Of a stretch of 64,000 nt of DNA, positions 47,087 through 54,609 are shown piece by piece. The position numbers and the translations under genes were made by a program. The DNA comes from Cellulosimicrobium cellulans. GTDB lineage: Bacteria; Actinomycetota; Actinomycetes; Actinomycetales; Cellulomonadaceae. Location of the stretch: positions 62,001 through 126,000 of the forward strand of contig NZ_JAFGYF010000008.1 in NCBI RefSeq assembly GCF_016921195.1. The letters are read 5' to 3'. Below the pieces are notes generated by a model. That model was given only the letters and a program-made list of their open reading frames with translations, was not told where the DNA came from and did no database searches. Numbering within the stretch: the stretch's first letter is position 1; every line of letters begins with the position of its first letter.

Positions 47087-47482
47087 TCAGGACGCGACGA
47101 TCTCGACCTCGAAGCCGTCGACGTCCTCGAGGTAGGCGGCGTAGTGGTCGTCCCCGCCGGCGAACGGGTGGCGGTCCTCGTACAGCAACGACCACCCGTG
47201 GTCGCTCGCTCGCGCGACGACGTCGTCCACGTCCCCGCGAGAGCCGCCGTGGAAGGCGAGGTGGTTGAGGCCCGGTCGCAACCGGTCGTGCTCACCGGCG
47301 ACGAGGGCCGCGCTCTGCTCGACCACGACGTACGTCCCGCCGAGCCGCCAGGACCGACCGCGCTCCCAGCGCTGATGGGGCGCATACCCGAGCTCTGCCA
47401 GGAGCCAGCCCCACGAGCGCTCCGCGCGGGCCAGGTCCGGCACCCAGAGCTCGACGTGGTGCAGGCCACCCCGGGTCACCAT
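47087..47482 (-). CDS. VOC-family protein between dnaX and recR
   Basis: A 131-residue VOC protein (LHHVELWVPDLARAERSWGWLLAELGY, then GLNHLAFHGGSRGDVDDVVARAS, then YAAYLEDVDGFEVEIV). The His of HHVELW and Glu of DGFEVEI are placed like VOC metal ligands. Its ATG overlaps the dnaX stop by one base (TGATG). This is an unusual insertion into the dnaX-recR order, where a YbaB/EbfC gene is common. Confidence 0.85.
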   Translation of the reverse strand: MVTRGGLHHVELWVPDLARAERSWGWLLAELGYAPHQRWERGRSWRLGGTYVVVEQSAALVAGEHDRLRPGLNHLAFHGGSRGDVDDVVARASDHGWSLLYEDRHPFAGGDDHYAAYLEDVDGFEVEIVAS

Positions 47483-50475
47483 CAGACCCCCTGGTCCTGG
47501 ATCTCCTCGATGATCTTCCCGTCCAGCAGGCTCACGACGAGCGCCGTCCCGACCAGGCCGGTGGAGACGATGTCCGGGTCGTCCGCGGAGGGGAGGTCGT
47601 CCATCGGGTCGACCGTCGACGGAGCGGCCCGCCGGGCCTGCTCGTCGCCAGGCCGCGCGGCCCGGGCCGTCGTGGCCGCGGCGATCGCCGCGCGCGCCGC
47701 GGAGACCCCGCGCAGCGGCGCTCCCGGCGCACCCGCGCGGGCCGACGGCTCCTGACGCGGCGGCGTCGCGGGCGTGGCCGGGGCGTCCGCGGCCGGGGCG
47801 GGGCGGGCGGGCGAGACCGGTGCCGACGCGACGGGCGCGGTACGTACCGCAGGCGCCTGCTCGAGGACGGGCTCCGGCTCGGGGCCGTCGTCGAGGTCCG
47901 CCGGAGGCTCGGCCGGCACCCCGGCGAGCCAGGCCTCGTCGGCGGCGTCGACGCGACCGTCCGGCGCGGGTACCGACGCCCCGGCGAGCCAGGCCTCGTC
48001 GGCGGCGTCCACGACCGGGCCACGCGTAGCCTCCTCCGGGACCGGGCGCTCCTGCAGCGCGACGGCGCCGCGCGGCGCGGGAGCGCTCGCCTCGGCACGC
48101 TGTGCCGTCGCCGGCACGGGGCCCGCCCCGGACCCCCCGCCGCTGCTCGGTGCACCGACGACCGCGAGGGTCGCCCCGGGCCCGCCGTCTCCGGAGCCGC
48201 CGCCGGCCGGGGAGTGCCGCATCCCGTCCGGTCGCGGCTCCGCGGGAGCGTGACGTGCCGCGGCGGGATCCGGTGACGTCGGCGCCGGAGCCGCGGGCCC
48301 CGGCATCGGCGCACGACCGCCGCCGCCCGCCCCGCCCTCGTCCAGGCGCGGCTCGACCCGCACCTGGAGCCCGAGCGTCTGGTAGACGACGTCCTGGACC
48401 GCGCCCGTGTGGCGCGACGACGAGAAGGTGCGGGCGAGCCCCGGCGACGGGAACGCGAGGTAGAGGACGTCCGGACCGAGCTCCGCCACCTGCGCGTTCG
48501 CGCTGACGAGGGACCACGTCACGGGGCTCGCGCGCAGGTTCTCGAGGACCTCCGGCCAGCGCCGCCGCAGCTCCTCGGTCGTGAGCGCCGGGCTCGCACC
48601 GCTGGAGGGAGCGCTCGACGCCGGCTGAGCCGGACGGCTTGTCGCCTGCGCCGCGGGTGCCACCTCGACGCGCGCGGCGGGTGCCCCGTCCTCGCGCGCC
48701 GGCGGCACCGCGCCGTCCTGCGCCGCCGGGCCTGCGTGCGGGGCGGCCTCTTCCGCCGGGCCTGCGTGCGCGGCGGGTCGCTCGACCGGGCCGGCCTCCT
48801 GGACCGGACCGCCCTGCTGGACCGGACCGGACCGCGCGGCGGGACCGGTCTGCACGGCCGGCTCCGCCGCGAGCTCCGCCGACGACGGGCGCACGGACGC
48901 GGAGTCCGGGCGCGCGGGCCCGCCGGCGCTCGACGGGGCGCCGCCATCGCCCTGTCCGGACGGGTTCCCTTGGTCTGGTACCGGTGGGGCGGCGGGTGTC
49001 GGCGCCGAGGCCCGTGCGTCCTCGACGGTCCCTGCCGGGGCGGCCGCGGCGGGTCGTGGCTCGGCGGGCTCGGCGCGCTCGGCGGAGGTCCCCGCGTCGG
49101 CGGGTGCGGCGGCGCCCGACGGCGGCGCGGCGGAGGTGGGCGACGTGGGCCGGTGGGGGCGCAGCGCGGCACGGACGGCGGCCGCGCCGGTGAGCCCGGA
49201 CGCCGGTGCGGCCGTCGCCGGAACCTGCCCCACGCCGTCGGGCACCGGGGCACCGGCCGTCCCGGCCCCCGGCGTGACGGCTGCCGGTGCGAGGGCGACC
49301 GTGCCCAGCCCCCCGCGCTCGAGGCGGTCGAGGCGCGCGGCGAACCCGGCCGCGCCGTCGTCCGCGCCGGGCAGGAGCAGTCGCGCCATGAGGAGCTCGA
49401 GGTGCAGGCGCGGCGACGTCGCGCCCGTCATCTCGGTGAGCGCCGCGTTGACGAGGTCGGCCGCGCGCGAGAGCTCGGCGACGCCGAGGTTCTGCGCCTG
49501 GGCGCGCATGCGGGCGAGCTGGTCCGCGGGCTGGTCGCGCAGCACGGCCTGCGCCTCGTCGCCCGAGACCGCGATGACGATGAGGTCGCGCAGGCGCTCG
49601 AGCACGTCCTCGACGAAGCGCCGCGGCTCGTGCCCCGTCGCGATGACGTGGTCCACCACGCGGAAGATGCTCGCGCCGTCGCGCGCGGCGAGCGCGTCCA
49701 CGACGTCGTCGAGCAGCGTCGCGTGCGTGAAGCCCAGGAGCGCGACCGCGCGCTCGTACTCGACGGCGCCGTCCTCCGCGCCCGCGATGAGCTGGTCCAT
49801 GACGGACAGCGAGTCGCGCACCGACCCGCCGCCGGCGCGCGTGACGAGGGGGACGACGCCGCCGCCGATGGTCACGCCCTCCGCCGCGCACAGCTCCTCG
49901 AGGTAGGGCCCGAGGACGTCCGGCGGCACGAGGCGGAACGGGTAGTGGTGCGTGCGGGAGCGGATGGTGCCGATGACCTTGTCCGGCTCCGTCGTCGCGA
50001 AGACGAACTTCACGTGCTCGGGCGGCTCCTCGACGAGCTTGAGCAGGGCGTTGAAGCCCTGCGGCGTCACCATGTGCGCCTCGTCGAGGATGAAGATCTT
50101 GTACCGGTCGCGCGCCGGGGCGAACGCGGCGCGCTCGCGCAGCTCGCGCGCGTCGTCGACGCCGTTGTGCGACGCCGCGTCGATCTCGACGACGTCGAGG
50201 CTGCCCGGGCCGCCGCGCGCGAGCTCGACGCACGAGGGGCAGACACCGCAGGGGGTGTCGAGCGGGTTGTCCGGGGTGTTCTGCGCGCAGTTGAGGGTGC
50301 GCGCGAGGATGCGCGCGCTCGTCGTCTTGCCGCAGCCGCGCGGGCCGGAGAAGAGGTAGGCGTGGTTCACCCGGCCGCTGCGCAGCGCCTGCATGAGCGG
50401 CGCGGTCACGTGGTCCTGACCGATCACCTCGGCAAAGGTCTCGGGCCGGTAGCGGCGGTACAGGGCGGTGCTCAC
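47482..50475 (-). CDS. dnaX: DNA polymerase III subunit gamma/tau
   Basis: A 997-residue clamp-loader ATPase. Walker A GPRGCGKTT is at residues 44-51, with zinc ligands C63, C76, C79 and C82 and Walker B IFILDEAHMV. Domain III ends about residue 365. It is followed by an unusually long (about 600 residues) Ala/Pro/Gly-rich region. That region carries a tau-type segment (EELRRRWPEVLENLRASPVTWSLVSAN) and a 20-residue tandem repeat (DAADEAWLAG twice). TAGAGT lies 7 nt before the GTG at 50475, indicating a leaderless mRNA. No programmed slippery site was searched in detail. Confidence 0.96.
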   Translation of the reverse strand: MSTALYRRYRPETFAEVIGQDHVTAPLMQALRSGRVNHAYLFSGPRGCGKTTSARILARTLNCAQNTPDNPLDTPCGVCPSCVELARGGPGSLDVVEIDAASHNGVDDARELRERAAFAPARDRYKIFILDEAHMVTPQGFNALLKLVEEPPEHVKFVFATTEPDKVIGTIRSRTHHYPFRLVPPDVLGPYLEELCAAEGVTIGGGVVPLVTRAGGGSVRDSLSVMDQLIAGAEDGAVEYERAVALLGFTHATLLDDVVDALAARDGASIFRVVDHVIATGHEPRRFVEDVLERLRDLIVIAVSGDEAQAVLRDQPADQLARMRAQAQNLGVAELSRAADLVNAALTEMTGATSPRLHLELLMARLLLPGADDGAAGFAARLDRLERGGLGTVALAPAAVTPGAGTAGAPVPDGVGQVPATAAPASGLTGAAAVRAALRPHRPTSPTSAAPPSGAAAPADAGTSAERAEPAEPRPAAAAPAGTVEDARASAPTPAAPPVPDQGNPSGQGDGGAPSSAGGPARPDSASVRPSSAELAAEPAVQTGPAARSGPVQQGGPVQEAGPVERPAAHAGPAEEAAPHAGPAAQDGAVPPAREDGAPAARVEVAPAAQATSRPAQPASSAPSSGASPALTTEELRRRWPEVLENLRASPVTWSLVSANAQVAELGPDVLYLAFPSPGLARTFSSSRHTGAVQDVVYQTLGLQVRVEPRLDEGGAGGGGRAPMPGPAAPAPTSPDPAAARHAPAEPRPDGMRHSPAGGGSGDGGPGATLAVVGAPSSGGGSGAGPVPATAQRAEASAPAPRGAVALQERPVPEEATRGPVVDAADEAWLAGASVPAPDGRVDAADEAWLAGVPAEPPADLDDGPEPEPVLEQAPAVRTAPVASAPVSPARPAPAADAPATPATPPRQEPSARAGAPGAPLRGVSAARAAIAAATTARAARPGDEQARRAAPSTVDPMDDLPSADDPDIVSTGLVGTALVVSLLDGKIIEEIQDQGV
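47921..48010. repeat. Tandem repeat inside dnaX
   Basis: Two 29-bp copies, starting at 47921 and 47981 (exactly 60 bp apart, hence 20 codons), encode VDAADEAWLAG. They indicate recent in-frame duplication in the disordered tau linker. Confidence 0.75.
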
Positions 50476-50553
50476 CCCGGTCACTCTAGACGCCGCGACC
50501 CACACGCACGAGGCCGCTCCGCCGTCGGTCCCGCCGATCCCGGCCGGGCCAGG

Positions 50554-51216
50554 TCAGCGGTGCAGCGCCTTGCGCGCGAGCCAGTTGCCGAGGAGCTGCG
50601 CGACCTGGACGATCGCGATGATGACGAGCACCGTCACGACCACGACGCCCCAGTTGTAGCGCTGGTAGCCGTAGACGATCGCGAAGTTGCCGAGCCCGCC
50701 GCCGCCGATGATCCCGGCGATGGCCGACATGTCGAGCACCGCGATGAAGAGGAACGTGTAGCCGAGGATGAGCGGCGCGAGCGCCTCGGGCACGAGCACC
50801 GTCGTGATGATGCGCCACGACGACGCCCCCATGGCACGCGCCGCCTCGATGACGCCCGGGTCGATCCCCACGAGGTTCTGCTCGACGATGCGCGACGTCC
50901 CGAACGCCGTCATCACCGACAGCGGGAAGATGAACGCCTCGGTGCCGAGCGTCGTCCCGACGACCTGGAGCGTCACCGGCCCGAGCAGCGTGACGAAGAT
51001 GATGAACGGGATCGGCCGCACGATGTTGACGAGCACGTTGAGCACGCCGAACACCCACCGGTTGGCGAGCAGGTTGCCGCGCCGCGTCACGTAGAGCGCG
51101 ATGCCGAGAGCGAGGCCCGCCAACCCGCCCGTGAGCAGGGCGACGGACACCATCTGGAGCGTCTGGCCGAACGACTCGACGAGGATCGGCCACAGCTGGG
51201 ACCAGTCGCGGTTCAT
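50554..51216 (-). CDS. metI: Methionine ABC transporter permease
   Basis: A 220-residue permease of the MetI type with five transmembrane segments. The ABC-binding loop reads ARAMGASSWRIITTVLVPEALAPLILGYTFLFIAVLDMS, and the C-terminus contains IIGGGGLGNFAIVYGYQRYNW, characteristic of MetI. The start overlaps the metN stop (TGATG). Confidence 0.95.
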   Translation of the reverse strand: MNRDWSQLWPILVESFGQTLQMVSVALLTGGLAGLALGIALYVTRRGNLLANRWVFGVLNVLVNIVRPIPFIIFVTLLGPVTLQVVGTTLGTEAFIFPLSVMTAFGTSRIVEQNLVGIDPGVIEAARAMGASSWRIITTVLVPEALAPLILGYTFLFIAVLDMSAIAGIIGGGGLGNFAIVYGYQRYNWGVVVVTVLVIIAIVQVAQLLGNWLARKALHR

Positions 51217-52424
51217 CAGCGGCCTCCGAGGTTGCCGTGGCGGAAGAGGGTCTCGCGGGCGAGGCCGTACGGGTCGCCCAGGTCGCCCCCCGCGTCGTCG
51301 GGCGCGTCCCCGCCGCCCGGGTCGGCGTCGAGCCGCGCGACGCGCGGGTCCTCCAGCGGGTGCTCGGCCGTCCCGAGGTCGACGACGTCGGCCCGCTCGG
51401 CCAGCGCGACGAGGAAGGGTGCGATGCGGTCCTCGGGCGCCTCGAGCTCGACGGTGAGCGACCCGAACGGCCGCTCCCCCACCTCGGAGATGCCGCCGTA
51501 GACGACGGACCCGTCGACGTCGTGCTCGCGCAGCAGGCGGAACAGGTCCGACCCGGTGCTCGCACCCTCCCGGACGCCGACCGTCACGAGCCGGCCCGGA
51601 TGCCGCTCGCGCAGGCGGGCCAGCGTCTCGCGCGACGGGCGGTCGTGCAGCGCGGTGCCGACGAACCGCTGGGCGGCGTCGGCGCTCGGCGCGGAGAAGA
51701 CGTCGTACACGTCGCCCGTCTCGACGACCTTGCCGTGCTCCATCACCGCGACGCGGTGGCACGTCGAGCGGACGACCTCCATCTCGTGCGTGATGACCAC
51801 GATCGTGATGCCGAGCTCGGCGTTGACGCGCCGCAGGAGCGCGAGCACCTCGCGCGTCGTCTCGGGGTCGAGCGCGGACGTGGCCTCGTCGGCCAGGAGG
51901 ATCGTCGGCTGCGCGGCGAGCGCGCGGGCGATGCCGACGCGCTGCTTCTGCCCGCCCGAGAGCTGGCGCGGGTACGCCCTCGCCTTGTCGGCGAGCCCGA
52001 CGAACGCGAGGAGCTCGGCGACGCGCGCGGCCCGCTGCTCGCGCGACCAGCCGGCCACCTTGAGCGGGTAGGCGACGTTCCCCGCGACCGTCCGGGACGA
52101 CAGCAGGTTGAACTGCTGGAAGACCATGCCGATGCGCGAGCGGACCTCGCGCACGCGGCGCTCGGGCAGCCCGGTGATCACCTGGCCGTCGACGACGACC
52201 TCGCCGCTCGTCACGGTCTCGAGCGCGTTGACGAGCCGCACGAGCGTCGACTTGCCGGCGCCCGAGTAGCCGATGACGCCGAAGATCTCGCCGCGGCGGA
52301 TGCTCAGCGACACGTCGTCGACCGCGTGCACGGCGCCGTCGCCCTCGCCGAACGTCTTGCTCACGTGGCGCAGCTCGATCGCGGGCTGCTCGTCACCGCG
52401 CTCGTCGCGGGGGACGTCGGTCAC
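51216..52424 (-). CDS. metN: Methionine ABC transporter ATP-binding protein
   Basis: A 402-residue ATPase with Walker A GYSGAGKSTL, signature QLSGGQKQRVGIARAL, Walker B ILLADEATSALDP, and the C-terminal NIL domain (FGSLTVELEAPEDRIAPFLVALAERADVVDLG region) that senses methionine and inhibits transport. After the NIL domain there is a further Gly/Asp-rich tail. The GTG at 52424 has a GAGGAA SD. A longer ATG start at 52538 would add a low-complexity region. Confidence 0.95.
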   Translation of the reverse strand: MTDVPRDERGDEQPAIELRHVSKTFGEGDGAVHAVDDVSLSIRRGEIFGVIGYSGAGKSTLVRLVNALETVTSGEVVVDGQVITGLPERRVREVRSRIGMVFQQFNLLSSRTVAGNVAYPLKVAGWSREQRAARVAELLAFVGLADKARAYPRQLSGGQKQRVGIARALAAQPTILLADEATSALDPETTREVLALLRRVNAELGITIVVITHEMEVVRSTCHRVAVMEHGKVVETGDVYDVFSAPSADAAQRFVGTALHDRPSRETLARLRERHPGRLVTVGVREGASTGSDLFRLLREHDVDGSVVYGGISEVGERPFGSLTVELEAPEDRIAPFLVALAERADVVDLGTAEHPLEDPRVARLDADPGGGDAPDDAGGDLGDPYGLARETLFRHGNLGGR

Positions 52425-52608
52425 GTCGGGTTCCTCTCGTCGGAGGCCGTGCCTCCGGGCCGGGGCCGCCGGGGATCGCCTGGGGTCGCCAGGTGCATCG
52501 CCGGGGCCGCGTGTCGGGGTGTGCCGCTCGTCTGCCATCGTCCTCCCCCGGGCACGGCGGCGCGCGAGGGCGGACGCGACGTGCGCGCCCGCCCTCGCGA
52601 GGACGGCG

Positions 52609-53514
52609 TCAGGAGTTGCGGATGTCGTCCTCGATGCCGGCGAGGATCTCCTGGAGCTCGGCCGGGGTGTTCTCCTTGATGACCGCGGTGCCGCCCGACG
52701 CCGTCTTCTCGGCCTCGACGACCTCCGGCGAGTGCGAGATCTCGGCGAGCTTGAGCAGCGTCTCGTCGTCGGCGTCCTCGGCCCGCGCGACCCACACGTT
52801 GATGTAGGGCTTGGCGGCGTCGGAGTCGGGGTCGTCCTGGAAGAGCGCGTCCTCGGGCGACAGGCCCGCGTCCTCGACGAAGTCGTTGTTGATGATCGAC
52901 GCGTCGACCGACTGGAGCTGGATCGGGGTCTGTGCCGCGTCGACCGGCGTGACGGTGACCTTCGAGCTGGGCAGCACGTCGGCCTCGGTGGAGATGGAGC
53001 TCCCGCCGTCCTTCAGCTCGACCAGGCCGGCCTCCTGCAGCACGAGGAGCGCGCGGGCGAGGTTCGTCGGGTCGTTCGGCACGGCGACCTGACCACCCTC
53101 GGGGATCTCCTCGAGCGACGCGTGCTTGGACGAGTACAGGCCGAGCGGGTAGACGGCGGTCGCGCCGATCGGCCGCAGGTCGTCGCCCGCGTCGACGTTG
53201 TAGCCGGCGAGGAACTGGAGGTGCTGGAACTGGTTGACGTCGAGCTCGCCCTGGGACAGCGCCGGGTTCGCCTGCGTGTAGTCCTGGAGGTCGACGAGCT
53301 CGATCTCGATACCCTCGGCCTCGGCCTGCTCCTGGAACACCGCCCACTTGTCGTCGGACGCGCCGACGACGCCGACGCGGATCGGGTCCGCGGCGTCACC
53401 GCTGGCGGTGCCGCCCGCGGAGTCGTCGCCGCCGCCGCAGGCGGTGAGGGCGAGGGCGGCCGTCGCGGCGATCGCGGTCCAGGTCAGACGCTTGCGGGTG
53501 GTCGAGAACGACAT
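52609..53514 (-). CDS. metQ: Methionine ABC transporter substrate-binding lipoprotein
   Basis: A 301-residue lipoprotein of the NlpA/MetQ family. The signal peptide ends in a lipobox (ALALTACGG), so Cys is lipidated and the protein is tethered to the membrane. The body contains NQFQHLQFLAGYN, YSSKHASLEEIPEGGQVAVPNDPTNLARALLVLQEAGLV and VDASIINNDFVEDAG. It delivers D/L-methionine to MetNI. SD GGAAGGA is in front. A Cys-rich leader ORF lies about 190 bp upstream. Confidence 0.95.
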   Translation of the reverse strand: MSFSTTRKRLTWTAIAATAALALTACGGGDDSAGGTASGDAADPIRVGVVGASDDKWAVFQEQAEAEGIEIELVDLQDYTQANPALSQGELDVNQFQHLQFLAGYNVDAGDDLRPIGATAVYPLGLYSSKHASLEEIPEGGQVAVPNDPTNLARALLVLQEAGLVELKDGGSSISTEADVLPSSKVTVTPVDAAQTPIQLQSVDASIINNDFVEDAGLSPEDALFQDDPDSDAAKPYINVWVARAEDADDETLLKLAEISHSPEVVEAEKTASGGTAVIKENTPAELQEILAGIEDDIRNS

Positions 53515-53700
53515 GGGGTTCCTTCCGGTGGCGGCGGCGTCGGTCACGGGCGGCGACCGGCGGGGCCGGGGTGCAGGGACGGCCCTGCGAGGGGTGGGGT
53601 TCGGGTGCTTCCGGCGGGCCATCAGCCACGCGGCGAGCGGGGGCGTCGACAGGACGACGCGGCAGGTGCGGCGCAGGTCTCCCTGCGGTTCACGACGGCG

Positions 53701-53802
53701 TCAGCAGCCGCACATTCGCCCGGTGCGCACGCCACGACAGCACGACGTCCCGGCGCAGGACGCTGCGCGCGAGGTCGTGGTGGCGACGTGGTTCCGGGTC
53801 AT
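53701..53802 (-). CDS. Candidate Cys-rich leader peptide of metQNI
   Basis: A 33-codon ORF (ATG 53802, TGA 53701) with six Cys codons in its last 18 residues, including a Cys-Cys pair (SCAGTSCC, then RMCGC). The start RNHVA resembles the R-x-HVDL opening known in actinobacterial sulfur leader peptides. CATGAT lies 6 nt before the ATG, giving a leaderless arrangement. GCAGG/CCTGC and GCAGGG/CCCTGC hairpins (53572-53587 and 53672-53687) lie between it and metQ. A ribosome-stalling response to low cysteine is the inferred function. Confidence 0.55.
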   Translation of the reverse strand: MTRNHVATTTSRAASCAGTSCCRGVRTGRMCGC

Positions 53803-54036
53803 GCGGACATCATGAGCACGCCGACACCCCGCACGCCAATCACCGGCCCGAATCGTCCACGATGCGGACGCGAAAGTGGTCGAATGCCGGAAAGTTCGGT
53901 CCTCAGATCGGGACAGAGCGGGCATTCGAGGTCGGCTTCCGGTCCGCCTCTCGCTCGGATCGAGAGATCTGCGCCACACCAGGCCGGCGCGCGCGCCGGT
54001 GCCCGCACCGGCCGGCGCCGGCCGGGAACGCGAAGG

Positions 54037-54126
54037 ACCCCCCGCACACCCACCAGAGCTCACCTACCCTTGCTGCCTTCCGGCCCTGGGGGAGTTCGGC
54101 GAGATGATGCCGCACGAGGGGTCTGC
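54037..54126 (-). ncRNA. ffs: Signal recognition particle RNA (4.5S)
   Basis: The reverse strand carries the invariant SRP apical hairpin: GGCC, GGAA tetraloop, GGC, with the asymmetric AGCAAGG side (54070-54095 region) closed by CTCGCC/GGTGAG. It also has the 5' part GTGCAGACCCCTCGTGCGGC seen in actinobacterial ffs. TAGGGT at 54136-54131 lies 7 nt before the proposed 5' end. Ends are accurate to about 10 nt. Confidence 0.88.
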
Positions 54127-54257
54127 ACCCACCCTAGCCCAGGTCGGCGTCCCACCAGAAACCCGCCCCGCGGCGGGCGATTCGGCCGGGACGCCGCGGT
54201 CCGGTATCCTCGTTGCGCTGCTGTCGGTGCGCCCCGCGCGTCCCGGCCGTCGCACCA

Positions 54258-54343
54258 GGAGGATTCGCCTAGTGGCCTATGGCGCACGCTTGGAAAGCGT
54301 GTTGGGTTAACAGCCCTCGGGGGTTCGAATCCCCCATCCTCCG
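54258..54343 (+). tRNA. tRNA-Ser (GGA), CCA not encoded
   Basis: An 86-nt class II tRNA. The 7-bp acceptor GGAGGAT pairs with ATCCTCC. The anticodon stem frames TTGGAAA with anticodon GGA at 54292-54294. It has a long variable arm and T-loop GGTTCGAATC. The discriminator is G. The next bases are CAG, so CCA must be added enzymatically. Confidence 0.96.
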
Positions 54344-54350
54344 CAGACCG

Positions 54351-54382
54351 AAGGGCCCGCCGCACTCGCGGCGGGCCCTTCG
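54351..54382 (+). terminator. Rho-independent terminator after tRNA-Ser
   Basis: An 11-bp perfect stem (54353-54363 with 54368-54378), ACTC loop, TTCGTCG after. It lies 8 nt after the tRNA. Confidence 0.85.
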
Positions 54383-54421
54383 TCGTCGCCCGGCGCACCG
54401 CCCGTGCGCCCGGACCGAAAA

Positions 54422-54447
54422 GGCCCGTCGCACGGGTGCGACGGGCC
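54422..54447 (-). terminator. Terminator of the cellulase gene
   Basis: A 12-bp perfect stem (54422-54433 with 54436-54447) followed on the reverse strand by TTTTCGG. It lies 163 bp after the GH6 stop and reads naturally from that gene. Confidence 0.75.
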
Positions 54448-54609
54448 TCTCGACGTCCCGACGGTCCGACGCGCCGGGACGTGGCGCCGGCGGTGCCGCC
54501 GACGGCTACCCCCAGCCTACGGGTGTCTGGCCCGGAACGGCAGGGGTCTCGCGTCCTCAGTGCCCGTGATCTGTGCGACCCGGGCCGCACGGGCCCCCGA
54601 GGGGGCGGG

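Noticed and set aside
48409-51501. A + strand open frame of about 1030 codons opposite dnaX and metI
   Set aside because: It is antisense to clearly recognised genes and has no domain or start signal.
52425-52538. An ATG at 52538 as an earlier metN start
   Set aside because: It would add 38 Arg/Pro-rich residues absent from MetN. The GTG at 52424 has an SD and matches the family N-terminus.
53515-53830. A SAM riboswitch upstream of metQ
   Set aside because: No SAM-I or SAM-II/IV core could be recognised; the Cys-rich leader ORF explains the region better.
54008-54024. GGCCGGCGCCGGCC palindrome after the SRP RNA as a terminator
   Set aside because: No T-tract follows and such GC palindromes are frequent by chance at this base composition.
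53876-54310. Short + strand open frames across the ffs and tRNA-Ser region
   Set aside because: They overlap SRP RNA and the tRNA gene and have no supporting signals.
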